Below, piece after piece: positions 53,169 through 61,924 of a stretch of DNA of 64,000 nucleotides (position 1 is its first letter; every line of letters starts with the position of its first letter). Source of the stretch: Rhodoblastus sp963804045. Its GTDB lineage: Bacteria > Pseudomonadota > Alphaproteobacteria > Rhizobiales > Beijerinckiaceae. The stretch lies in the NCBI GenBank assembly GCA_963804045.1, contig CAWDOR010000035.1, positions 62,001-126,000 of the forward strand. The letters run 5' to 3'. A program made the translations under genes and the position numbers. The notes beneath the pieces were generated by a model, which saw only the letters and a program-made list of their open reading frames with translations, did not search any database and was not told the origin of the DNA.

Positions 53169-54503
53169 ATGCTTGGAGCGGCAACGGAAAATTCGTCGAA
53201 AGCGGTTCTTGAACTCTCGCATGTTCACCAGGCCTTCGCCCGGCCGAACGGGACCGCCTCCGTCGTGCTCGACGACATCAGCTTCAGCCTTCGCCAAGGC
53301 GAGATCGTCGGCGTGCTCGGGCGGTCCGGCTGCGGAAAATCGACATTGCTGCGCATCGCCGCCGGCTTGATCCAGCCGACCGCAGGCAAAGTCACCTATC
53401 AGGGCCATCCCGTCGACCGTCCGGCGAAGGGCATAGCCATGGTGTTCCAGACCTTCGCGCTGTTTCCCTGGCTCAGCGTGCTCGAAAATGTCATGGCCGG
53501 CCTCGACGCGCTCGGCGTCCCGGAGGAAGAGGCCCAGGCCAAAGCCTTGGCGGCCATCGACATGATCGGCCTTGACGGTTTCGAGAGCGCCTATCCGCGC
53601 GAACTCTCGGGAGGCATGCGTCAGCGCGTCGGCTTCGCCCGCGCCCTGGTGGTCGATCCGGCGATCCTGTTGATGGACGAACCGTTTTCCGCGCTCGACG
53701 TGCTCACCGCCGAGACCTTGCGCTCGGATTTCATCGATCTGTGGAGTGGCGGAAAACTGGCGATCGAATCGACCATGCTGGTCACCCATAATATCGAGGA
53801 GGCGGTTTTTCTCAGCGACCGCATCATCGTGCTGGCGCCAGACCCCGGGCGCATCGCCGCCGAGATCGAAGTGCCGCTGCCGCGCCCGCGCGAAAGGCTG
53901 GCCCCGGAATTCCGCGAGATCGTCGACGATATTTATGCGCGCATGACCGCTGGTCACGCGGCTTTCGTCGAGGGCAAGGACAAAGGCGCGATGGCGGGCG
54001 TGGGCATGCGCCTGCCTTTCGTCTCCTGCCATCGCATTGTTGGCCTGCTGGAGTTGCTGGCGGATGCGCCTTTCAACGAGAAAGCCGACTTGCGCGCTCT
54101 GGCCGAGCGCGTGCATCTCGATGTGGACCGCTTGCTGCCGGTGACGGGCGCCGCGCAGATCCTTGGCTTTGCCGAAATGCGCGCGGGATTGCTGCATTTG
54201 ACCGCGGCCGGAAAAATTTTCGTCGGCGATGCCGCGGACGCGCGCAAGCGGCTGTTCGCCGAGCACCTGCTGCGCAACGTGCCGCTCGCGGCGCATATTC
54301 GCCATGTCCTGTCCGACCGACCGGGCCACGCGGCGCCGCGCGAAAGATTCACGCCGGAGCTCGAAGATCATCTGAGCGCGCATGACGCGGAATTGACGCT
54401 GGCGACGGCGATCGACTGGGGCCGTTACGCGGAAATTTTCGAATATGACCAGCGGCGCCACAGTTTCAGCCTGCCGGCGGAGGCGCTGAAAACGGCGCCT
54501 TGA
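53169..54503 (+). CDS. NitT/TauT-type ABC ATPase with C-terminal AAA-associated domain
   Basis: A 444-residue ATPase that partners the fused permease. The ABC domain covers residues about 12-265: G-R-S-G-C-G-K-S-T, L-S-G-G-M-R-Q-R, L-L-M-D-E-P-F-S-A-L-D and the switch T-H-N-I-E-E-A. Residues about 290-435 form the AAA-associated C-terminal domain found in a subset of nitrate/sulfonate-type ATPases; its role is unclear. I chose ATG 53169 over 53130, because the latter lies inside the permease gene. Confidence 0.9.
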   Translation: MLGAATENSSKAVLELSHVHQAFARPNGTASVVLDDISFSLRQGEIVGVLGRSGCGKSTLLRIAAGLIQPTAGKVTYQGHPVDRPAKGIAMVFQTFALFPWLSVLENVMAGLDALGVPEEEAQAKALAAIDMIGLDGFESAYPRELSGGMRQRVGFARALVVDPAILLMDEPFSALDVLTAETLRSDFIDLWSGGKLAIESTMLVTHNIEEAVFLSDRIIVLAPDPGRIAAEIEVPLPRPRERLAPEFREIVDDIYARMTAGHAAFVEGKDKGAMAGVGMRLPFVSCHRIVGLLELLADAPFNEKADLRALAERVHLDVDRLLPVTGAAQILGFAEMRAGLLHLTAAGKIFVGDAADARKRLFAEHLLRNVPLAAHIRHVLSDRPGHAAPRERFTPELEDHLSAHDAELTLATAIDWGRYAEIFEYDQRRHSFSLPAEALKTAP

Positions 54504-54826
54504 GCGCTCAAGGCCGGCGCGCGCCGCCAGCCGGAATCGCCGGGGGAAACCCTAAAAAACGCGAATCGTGTGAGCTTGCGCCGTGACATTCGCTTGGAGA
54601 CGAGTTTGTGCAAATTTCTCATCCAGCGCCGCACGACCTATCGCTAGCGCGAACCGGTGAGTCCCGGGCCGCATCGGCTGATGCTGCGCCTGCGCGAAAG
54701 CCGTGAACTGCGTCTCAATGCCGCTGCGTCTCAATGCGGAGCCTTGGCGGGTTTTCGATGTCGCGGCCTCGGCACAGGCCTATCCGTTTCAATATGCGGA
54801 TGACGATTAAATCGACGAGATCGATT
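54504..54826. other. Gap of about 320 bases holding a decayed gene
   Basis: The first 100 bases show nothing. From 54606 to 54810 there are remnants of a transglutaminase gene (separate entry). The last 16 bases run into the 3' end of the minus-strand response regulator. Confidence 0.6.
54606..54810 (+). pseudogene. Remnant of a transglutaminase-like gene
   Basis: Two pieces of the bacterial transglutaminase N-terminal region are readable. The first (from TTG 54606) gives L-I-Q-R-R-T-T-Y-R, an in-frame TAG at 54645-54647, then R-E-P-V-S-P-G-P-H-R-L-M-L-R-L-R-E-S-R-E-L-R-L-N. The second, one frame over, gives A-E-P-W-R-V-F-D-V-A-A-S-A-Q-A-Y-P-F-Q-Y-A-D-D-D and a stop. In intact proteins about 60 residues separate these blocks and the catalytic core follows; both are missing. 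A 14-bp direct repeat (54708-54721, 54724-54737) marks the join. The family match is from memory of the conserved blocks. Confidence 0.65.
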
Positions 54827-55519
54827 CTAGGGTCTCGCCGGCGCATAGACCAGGCGATAGCCGACGCCGGCTTCGGTCAGCAGGATTTTGGGCGCGGCGG
54901 GATCGACCTCGAGTTTTTGCCGCAGCCGCCGCACCAGCACGCGCAAATATTGGGCGCTGGTGTCATGCGACGCGCCCCACAGCTTCTGCAGGATGAATTG
55001 ATGCGGCACGATGCGGTCGGCGTCGCGCATCAGCACCTGCAGCAGCGCCAGCTCCTTGCGCGTGAGCTTGTGCTGCTCGCCTCGCACAATGGTCATGCGC
55101 TGGCCCAGATCGATGGTCACATCCGAATTTTCCGACGGCAGCGCCGGGCCGGATCGCGTCGCGCCGCGCAAATGGGCGCGGATGCGCGCCAGCAATTCGC
55201 CAATGGCGAAAGGCTTGCAAATATAATCATTGGCGCCGGAATCCAGCGCCTCGATCTTCTCCGCTTCGCGGCTGCGCGCGGAGATCACGAGTATCGGCCC
55301 GTGATAGGATTCGCGAACGGTGCGGATCAGCTCCTTGCCGTCGATGTCGGCGAGCGCCAGCTCCAGCAGAACGAGATCGGGTTGCTGGGTGAGGATCAGC
55401 TCGATGGCCTGCAAGCCCGATTCGACGGCCATGGCGGCATAGCCGGCGCGTTCGAGATGATGGGTCAGCGCGCCCTGGGCGCTCACCTGATGATCGACAA
55501 CGAGAATTCCTGGTTTCAT
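54827..55519 (-). CDS. KdpE-like OmpR-family response regulator lacking the phosphoacceptor Asp
   Basis: A 230-residue regulator, close to KdpE in length and layout: S-A-R-S-R-E-A-E-K-I-E-A-L-D-S-G-A in the receiver, K102 in C-K-P-F, and a C-terminal winged helix ending T-E-A-G-V-G-Y-R-L. The position of the phospho-Asp is Glu (E53 in V-L-L-E-L-A-L, where KdpE has I-L-D-L), and the acidic pocket is reduced to D9-H10. No kdpD kinase or kdpABC genes are adjacent. Glu at this site can mimic phosphorylation in some regulators, so constitutive activity is possible. Confidence 0.88.
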   Translation of the reverse strand: MKPGILVVDHQVSAQGALTHHLERAGYAAMAVESGLQAIELILTQQPDLVLLELALADIDGKELIRTVRESYHGPILVISARSREAEKIEALDSGANDYICKPFAIGELLARIRAHLRGATRSGPALPSENSDVTIDLGQRMTIVRGEQHKLTRKELALLQVLMRDADRIVPHQFILQKLWGASHDTSAQYLRVLVRRLRQKLEVDPAAPKILLTEAGVGYRLVYAPARP

Positions 55520-56570
55520 CCGTGCGGAACGTTTTTAGCGGCCAGGCGCGACAGGCGCCGTCTTTGTCGCGATTCTAGCAATAGGCGGGCCGCGCGGGCG
55601 TATCAAGCATATGCCGAGAGGGGCGGGCGCCCAATTCCGTGACAGGCGAGCCGGCCCGGCCTTGGCGCCCAAGCTTTAATCATCCACCGGATTACGGCGT
55701 CGTTGCTGATCAAATAATAAGCAAAACCCACGTGGATTTACTTGCATCTCGATGCGTGAAAAACATGCCATGACGCAAGGCGCTGAAAATAGGCCTGAAT
55801 CAATTCGCGACCCGCCGAAATCGCGTCAGTATTCGCCCAAAATTTCATCACGGGCGCGCGTGGGTTTTTCGTTGCGGCAAAGATCGGCGCCAGCCGGCGA
55901 TTTCCGCACTGAAACGCAATTGATGCTTTAGCGAACTGTTTCTGCGGGATAATGTCGATCCAAGGCGGCTGCTTTTTTACGGCTTCATGGGGTCAAGCGA
56001 TTCTCGCGCACAAAGAGCCGGTCGAGCGTCGTAAGGAGGGAAGGCGGGCCTTTGCTTTGTTCGTCCTTGCCAGCCGGACTGAGCGACGAGCCCGTTTATC
56101 AAAGCAACAATGATAACATTTATAATAAAATGTGGCTTATCCGACATAATTTATAACAAAAATATAAAAAATATAGCATATATCACCAAATATTTTGCAT
56201 GAAAATTAACACTAAGCGTATTTTGTAAATCGTATTATCTTAAATATGGCGAATAATGACTAAAATAGGTGAATTTTTAGCAAAAATAACCCTTATAAGT
56301 CTCATAAATATACGTTCTGCCTCGGGATGCCCGCCATGCGGTCCCAGGGTCACGAAAACTGTATTAAATCCGCAACACTTGTCAGAAAGATAACGCGGTT
56401 TCGCCGCATTTGACTCGGTGCGGCCTTCAGGAGCTTAGCTCAACATATTGAAAACAAAGCTATATAAAATAAATGAAACGAAAATGTTATATGCGCCTTA
56501 CGGATTCCTTATGGTGTTTATATTGGGGGCGTGCAAATTTCGGGCATCGAAAAGAGGAGTTGAAATCCTG
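55520..56570. other. Long region upstream of the tandem barrel genes, with an AT-rich core
   Basis: About 1,050 bases without a credible gene. The half nearest the regulator has normal composition. From about 56100 to 56320 it is strongly A/T-rich, with many runs of A or T, in sharp contrast to the window. Another A/T-rich patch lies at 56440-56500. The most likely content is the control region of the barrel gene at 56571 (promoter with UP-like elements, binding of a nucleoid protein, or a long 5' leader). I see no clear hairpin terminator in it. Confidence 0.6.
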
Positions 56571-58322
56571 ATGGACAGGCGTAACGCACTCATCCCGGCC
56601 CTTGTCGCTGGCGCCCTGGTGGGGTTCTCGGCAGGCGCCCACGCGGCGGACGCAGCGGCCCCCGCCGGCCTGCCGAACCCTTATCTCATTCCGTTCACTT
56701 ACGCGGGTCCCGCCCCGAGCGCTCCCGCCAGCCCGACCGATCCGAACTACACGGTCAAGGAGCTGGACAAGCTCGGCGACGGTTTCTTCGAGCGTCTGGT
56801 GAACTATTACAAGCTCGAATGGGGCCATGACAGTGCTCCGGTCGATCCCAAGGCGCCCAGCAGCCGCCGCGACGCGCCCTGGCCGGCGCAGCCGGTCACC
56901 CAGCCGCCCTATCCCTTCACCGAATATTCCTATGGCGGCACCACCTCCATCGGCGGCAATCGCGCGGCTTCGGTCGATAGCCCGCTGATGGTCGCGCTCG
57001 GCAATACCGCGGCCGGCAAATGGATGGCCGACAACAACATTCAGATGTATGGCTGGCTCAACGGCGGCGTCAACGTGTCCAACCAGAAGGGCGCGCTCGG
57101 CGGCAACTGGCCGGCGGCCTATTCCTATCGTCCCAACACCTTCTCGCTCGACCAGCTGGTGCTCTATATCGAGCGCACGCCTGACACCGTGCAGAAGGAC
57201 CATTTCGACTGGGGTTTCCGCGTCTCCGGCATCTATGGTCAGGACTATCGCTACACGACCTCCTTCGGTTATTCGTCCAACGCGCTCTATGGCCATAACA
57301 ACATCAACGGCTTCGACTATCCGATGATGTGGCTGGAAGGCTATATTCCGTGGGTCGCCGAGGGCATGATGGTCCGCGTTGGCCGTTATATCTCGATCCC
57401 CGACATCGAAGCCCAGCTGGCGCCGAACAATTATATGTTCTCGCACTCGCTGACCTATGGCTACGACAACTACACCAATACCGGCATCATGACCTCGACG
57501 GCCGTGACCCGGAACCTGTTCGTTCAGGCCGGCGTGTCGGTCGGTACGGATACGGCCTTCACCCATTGGGGCCAGAAGTCCGCCAACCCGTTCTATGCTC
57601 CGGGCGGCACGGCGAGCAACGCGATCTCCCAGGCTTATTACGGCGATCCTACGAAAATCTGGACCGATCCGGGCGCGGTGCCCTCCTTCGCCGGCTGTCT
57701 GAAATATCAGTCCGACAGCGCCTATGATAACCTCTATCTCTGCATGGACGGCATCAACGCGGGCCAGTGGGGTTATAACAACCTCCAATGGTTCGGTGGC
57801 ACCTATTACCACAAGTTCAACGAGGACTGGCACATCTCCATGGAGTCCTATGTGACGCACCAGCATAAGGTGCTGAACACGGGCGATTCCCATGGTGGCG
57901 GCTATAATGGAGCGTTGGGTTCGGCTGCGGCCGCCTATGGCATGATGGGCTTCACCGAAAACAACCCGTACAATGCTCCGTTCGGCGCCAAGTGTAAGAG
58001 CGCTGCCCAGCTCTGGTGTACGACCACCGAAGTTACGGCGCTGTTCTATCTGAACTATCGGGTCAGCGGCTTGGATAACATCTCCTGGCGCGCCGAATTC
58101 GTTGACGATGTCAACGGCCAGCGCACCGGCACCGCGACCCGCTATGTCAGCACCGGTCTCGGCTACCAGCATTGGTTCTCGCCCCAGGTCGAGGTTCGTC
58201 CGGAAACCGTGTGGTATCACTCGATCGACGCGGCTGCCTTCGGCGGCGTCCCGAGCTACGGTATCGCTCCGACCAGCCGCAACGACATCATCACCTCCGC
58301 CGACATCATCTGGCACTTCTGA
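56571..58322 (+). CDS. Outer-membrane beta-barrel porin (OmpL/BBP2-like), copy 1
   Basis: A 583-residue outer-membrane barrel. ATG 56571 follows AGAGGAG at a rather long distance, and the signal peptide ends A-H-A-A-D. The body is rich in alternating aromatic strands, with Y-Y-K-L-E-W-G-H-D-S, Y-G-G-T-T-S-I-G-G-N-R, Y-I-E-R-T-P-D-T-V-Q-K-D-H-F-D-W-G, and ends I-I-W-H-F with the C-terminal Phe that the BAM complex recognises. I place it in the BBP2/OmpL-like porin group. The transported solute is unknown. It is about half identical by eye to the next gene. The long AT-rich leader suggests strong or special control. Confidence 0.85.
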   Translation: MDRRNALIPALVAGALVGFSAGAHAADAAAPAGLPNPYLIPFTYAGPAPSAPASPTDPNYTVKELDKLGDGFFERLVNYYKLEWGHDSAPVDPKAPSSRRDAPWPAQPVTQPPYPFTEYSYGGTTSIGGNRAASVDSPLMVALGNTAAGKWMADNNIQMYGWLNGGVNVSNQKGALGGNWPAAYSYRPNTFSLDQLVLYIERTPDTVQKDHFDWGFRVSGIYGQDYRYTTSFGYSSNALYGHNNINGFDYPMMWLEGYIPWVAEGMMVRVGRYISIPDIEAQLAPNNYMFSHSLTYGYDNYTNTGIMTSTAVTRNLFVQAGVSVGTDTAFTHWGQKSANPFYAPGGTASNAISQAYYGDPTKIWTDPGAVPSFAGCLKYQSDSAYDNLYLCMDGINAGQWGYNNLQWFGGTYYHKFNEDWHISMESYVTHQHKVLNTGDSHGGGYNGALGSAAAAYGMMGFTENNPYNAPFGAKCKSAAQLWCTTTEVTALFYLNYRVSGLDNISWRAEFVDDVNGQRTGTATRYVSTGLGYQHWFSPQVEVRPETVWYHSIDAAAFGGVPSYGIAPTSRNDIITSADIIWHF

Positions 58323-58712
58323 TCGACGAAGGGCCGCCGGTTCACCGGCGGCCCAACTTCTCACCCGCCGATCAAAGCGGTGGCGCCTCCCACCCGCCGC
58401 TTCCGGCGGGTTTTCTTTGGCTGGACTTAGGTGATCCGAACAGGAGCGCGCCGATGATCGATCGGGCTCGCGCCGCCGGGCGGATTAGACGACGGACGCT
58501 CTGTCGTAATTTGGCAACAGTCCGTGGAAAGGTGAGCTGGTCGAAAGCCGACAATCCGGCCCCGGCCCAGCTATCATCAGTTCAACATGCTGAGTTTAAA
58601 TACTTATTGGTTTTTTTGTTATGGGCCCGAAATTTGCTGATAAGGAATTCATAATGGATTTTCATCGCGTTGCGTGCCTAATTGCTGGGCAGGAGATCGA
58701 GGAGTTTATGGA
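58323..58712. other. Spacer between the two barrel genes
   Basis: About 390 bases. It begins with a 10-bp hairpin GGGCCGCCGG / CCGGCGGCCC (58331-58354) without a T run, followed by a true terminator (58393-58418). The rest is non-coding. The stretch 58590-58660 is A/T-rich and probably contains the promoter of the second barrel gene. Confidence 0.6.
58393..58418 (+). terminator. Rho-independent terminator after barrel copy 1
   Basis: A 7-bp stem CCCGCCG / CGGCGGG with a CTTC loop and TTTTCTTT after it. Confidence 0.8.
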
Positions 58713-60368
58713 ATGAACAGGCGTCACGCCCTGAGATCGACCTTTGCCGCCGGAGCGCTTGTCGCGCTCGGCGCCAGCGCTTTCGCCGCCGATGCTCCGG
58801 CGCCGACGCCGGCGGTCGATCCCAATTACAACACCAATAATCTCGGCGATAATGTCTTCATTCGCCTGGTGAACTACTACAAGCTGGAATGGGGTCACGA
58901 TTCCGCGCCTGCCGATCCGAGCGCGCCGTCGGCGCGCCGGGAGGGCTGGAATCAGCCGGTCAGCGCGCCGCCCTATCCCTTCATCGACTGGCCCTATGGC
59001 GGCACGACGACCTTCGGCGCCAATCGCACCGGTTCGGTGGATAGCCCGCTGATGGTGGCCATCGCCAACACCAAGGTCGGGCAGACGATGGCCGATTGGG
59101 GCATTCAGGCCTATGGCTGGGTCGCCGCCGGCGGCAATCTCTCCAGCAACACCCGTCCGGGCGGCAATTCGCCGGGCGCCTATTATTACGAGCCCAACCG
59201 CTTCGATCTCGACCAGGCGGTGCTCTACATCGAGCGCACCCCCGACACGGTGCAGAAGGACCATATCGACTGGGGTTTCAGGGTCTCCGGCATTTACGGC
59301 TCGGACTACCGCTACACCACGGCTTACGGTCTGTGGTCGTACCAACTGCTGAACAGGAACAATGTCCAGGGCTATGACGCGCCGATGATGTATGGCGAGG
59401 TCTTTGTGCCCTATATTCTCGACGGCTTCATGGTGCGCTTTGGCCGCTTCATCGCCCTGCCGGACATCGAGGCCCAGCTCGCCCCGAACAATTACATGTA
59501 TTCCCACTCTCTGGGCTATACGTTCGACAATTACACCAACACCGGCATCCAGCTGTCGCAGGCGATCAACAAGAACTGGATCATCCAGTTCGGCCTTTCC
59601 GTCGGATCGGACACCATGCCCTGGGACGCCTATGCGAAGCTTCCCAATCCCGCGCAATATTTCATGTATAATGGCGCGAAGACCCTCAATCCGCTCTATT
59701 CCAGCGCGACCATGTACAAGGATCCCGGCGCGATCCCGTCCTATACGGGCTGCGTCAGGTGGAACTCGGATGAGGGCGGCGACAATATCTATGTCTGCGG
59801 CGACGCGCTGAACAGTGGAATCTGGGGCTATAACAATCTGCAATGGATTGGCGGCACCTATTTCCACAAGTTCAACGAACAATGGCATATCGGCTTCGAA
59901 ACCTGGAACATCCATCTCAACAAGGTGCCCAACCAGAACAATCCGGAAGTGCAGGCCATTGTCGCCGCTGGCGGCACGCCCTTCTCCAATCCGGCGTCGG
60001 GCATTTTGTGGAACGCGCCCAATATGGCGCAGTGCCCGCATGTGACCCAGCTGACCTGCACCACCCACACCGAAATGTTCCTGACCTATCTGAATTACCA
60101 GATCGACACGCTGAACAATCTGTCGCTGCGCCTGGAATATTTCGACGATTTCCAGGGCCAGCGCACGGGAACCAAGACCCGCTATTTCGAGACGGGTTTC
60201 GGTTGGCAGCATTGGTTCTCGCCGCAGATCGAAATGCGACCGGAAGTGACTTTCTATCGCTCCTTCGACGCCCCGGCCTTCAACGGCAACAGCGAAAACC
60301 CGGTGGGGCAGCCGCCGAACCGCAACAATGCGCTCGTCGTCTCCTCGGACCTGATCTGGCATTTTTGA
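58713..60368 (+). CDS. Outer-membrane beta-barrel porin (OmpL/BBP2-like), copy 2
   Basis: A 551-residue paralogue of the preceding barrel. ATG 58713 has GAGGAG upstream, and the signal peptide ends A-F-A-A-D. It shares Y-Y-K-L-E-W-G-H-D-S-A-P, S-V-D-S-P-L-M-V-A, D-I-E-A-Q-L-A-P-N-N-Y-M, W-G-Y-N-N-L-Q-W and Q-H-W-F-S-P-Q with copy 1, and also ends L-I-W-H-F. The first 50 mature residues and several loops are shorter or different, so the two pores may differ in selectivity. It has its own promoter region and terminator. Confidence 0.85.
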   Translation: MNRRHALRSTFAAGALVALGASAFAADAPAPTPAVDPNYNTNNLGDNVFIRLVNYYKLEWGHDSAPADPSAPSARREGWNQPVSAPPYPFIDWPYGGTTTFGANRTGSVDSPLMVAIANTKVGQTMADWGIQAYGWVAAGGNLSSNTRPGGNSPGAYYYEPNRFDLDQAVLYIERTPDTVQKDHIDWGFRVSGIYGSDYRYTTAYGLWSYQLLNRNNVQGYDAPMMYGEVFVPYILDGFMVRFGRFIALPDIEAQLAPNNYMYSHSLGYTFDNYTNTGIQLSQAINKNWIIQFGLSVGSDTMPWDAYAKLPNPAQYFMYNGAKTLNPLYSSATMYKDPGAIPSYTGCVRWNSDEGGDNIYVCGDALNSGIWGYNNLQWIGGTYFHKFNEQWHIGFETWNIHLNKVPNQNNPEVQAIVAAGGTPFSNPASGILWNAPNMAQCPHVTQLTCTTHTEMFLTYLNYQIDTLNNLSLRLEYFDDFQGQRTGTKTRYFETGFGWQHWFSPQIEMRPEVTFYRSFDAPAFNGNSENPVGQPPNRNNALVVSSDLIWHF

Positions 60369-60390
60369 GCCGGAGGTCCTGACTGGCCAG

Positions 60391-60423
60391 AAAACCGCGC
60401 GAAAATTTTTTCGCGCGGTTTTT
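60391..60423 (+). terminator. Rho-independent terminator after barrel copy 2
   Basis: A long stem AAAACCGCGCGAAAA / TTTTCGCGCGGTTTT with T-rich ends, which can act in both directions. Confidence 0.92.
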
Positions 60424-60497
60424 GCATTTCATCCCCTCGGTCCTTTTCAGGCGCGGATGGTGTTACACTCTTCGCTTGAGCCGCCGGAGGGCCGCGC

Positions 60498-61880
60498 ATG
60501 GACCAGTTCCGCATCGAAACGGATTTGCTCGGCGCGTTGCGCGTGCCCGCCGATAAATTATGGGGCGCGCAGACCCAGCGGTCCCTTGAGCATTTTTCCA
60601 TCGGTCGTGAGCTGATTCCGCCCGAGATGGTCGAGGCTTATGCGCTGCTGAAAAAGGCGGTGGCCCGGGTCAATCGCGACGCCGGCCGCCTCGACGCCGC
60701 TCTCGCCGATCTGATCGCGAGGGCCTGCGACGAAATTCTCGCTGGCGAACACGCCGACATGTTTCCGCTGCATGTCTGGATGACCGGCAGCGGCACCCAG
60801 TTCAACATGAACGTCAACGAAGTCATCTCCAACCGCTGCTGCCAATTGGTGGGAACGCCGCTGGGGAGCAAGACGCCGGTTCATCCCAACGATCACGCCA
60901 ATATGGCGCAATCATCGAACGATTCTTTTCCGACCGCCATGCATATGGCCTCGGCGATCGCCGTGGTGCGGCGGCTGATCCCGGCGGTCGCGGGCTTGCG
61001 CGACGCCATCGCCGCCAAATCTAGGGAATGGACCGACATCGTCAAAATCGGACGCACCCATTTGCAGGACGCCACGCCTCTGACGCTCGGCCAGGAATGG
61101 TCGGGTTTTTCAGCTTTGCTGAGCGACAATCTGGAGCGGCTCGACGACGCCCTCAAAGGCGTTTATCGGCTGGCGTTGGGCGGAACGGCGGTCGGTACGG
61201 GGATCAACGCCCCAGCGGGATTCGCCGAAGCCGCGGCCGCCGAAATCGCCGCGCTCACCGGACTGCCCTTTGTCACCGCGCCCAATAAATTCGCCGTGCA
61301 GGGCAGCCATGACGCGCTCGTGCATCTCTCCGGGGTTTTGCGGGTTCTGGCGGGTTCGCTGTATAAAATCGCCGAGGACATCCGCCTGCTGGCCAGCGGG
61401 CCACGCGCCGGCATCGGCGAATTGATTCTGCCGGAAAACGAGCCGGGCTCGTCGATCATGCCCGGCAAGGTCAATCCGACCCAGGCCGAGGCGCTGACCA
61501 TGATCGCCGTGCAGGTGATAGCCAACGATGTCGCGGTCGGTTTCGGCGGCGCCGGCGGCCACTTGCAAATGAACGCCTACAAGCCGCTGATGATCGCCAA
61601 TCTGATGAACTCCATCGGTCTGCTCGCCGATGGCTGCGCGAATTTTCGCAAATATCTGATCGAGGGGACGAAGCCCAACCGCAAGAACATCGCCGAACAT
61701 GTCGACCGCTCGCTGATGCTGGTCACGGCGCTGGCGCCGGAAATCGGCTACGACAAGAGCGCCCGCATAGCCCATCTCGCCGCCGAACAGGATATGAGCC
61801 TGCGTGAGGCGGCGCTGGCGCTTGGTCTGGTTTCGGCGGAGGATTTCGACCGGCTTGTCGATCCGCGCAAAATGGTTTGA
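60498..61880 (+). CDS. fumC: Class II fumarase
   Basis: A 460-residue oxygen-stable fumarase of the aspartase/fumarase superfamily, converting fumarate and malate in the TCA cycle. It has the signature G-S-S-I-M-P-G-K-V-N-P-T-Q, the T-G-S-G-T-Q-F-N-M-N-V-N-E region and I-G-R-T-H-L-Q-D-A-T-P. ATG 60498 follows GCCGGAGGG. The length is normal. It precedes an Old Yellow Enzyme gene by 44 bases, which may be co-transcribed. Confidence 0.96.
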   Translation: MDQFRIETDLLGALRVPADKLWGAQTQRSLEHFSIGRELIPPEMVEAYALLKKAVARVNRDAGRLDAALADLIARACDEILAGEHADMFPLHVWMTGSGTQFNMNVNEVISNRCCQLVGTPLGSKTPVHPNDHANMAQSSNDSFPTAMHMASAIAVVRRLIPAVAGLRDAIAAKSREWTDIVKIGRTHLQDATPLTLGQEWSGFSALLSDNLERLDDALKGVYRLALGGTAVGTGINAPAGFAEAAAAEIAALTGLPFVTAPNKFAVQGSHDALVHLSGVLRVLAGSLYKIAEDIRLLASGPRAGIGELILPENEPGSSIMPGKVNPTQAEALTMIAVQVIANDVAVGFGGAGGHLQMNAYKPLMIANLMNSIGLLADGCANFRKYLIEGTKPNRKNIAEHVDRSLMLVTALAPEIGYDKSARIAHLAAEQDMSLREAALALGLVSAEDFDRLVDPRKMV

Positions 61881-61924
61881 TCTGAGGCGAATTGATTCCG
61901 CCGCTATCGCAACAAGGATTGTCC

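Noticed and set aside
56487..60362. Long minus-strand frames (625 and 566 codons) opposite both barrel genes
   Set aside because: Both mirror the same codon pattern of the two paralogous barrels, so their mutual similarity is a by-product. The plus-strand proteins have signal peptides and a C-terminal Phe.
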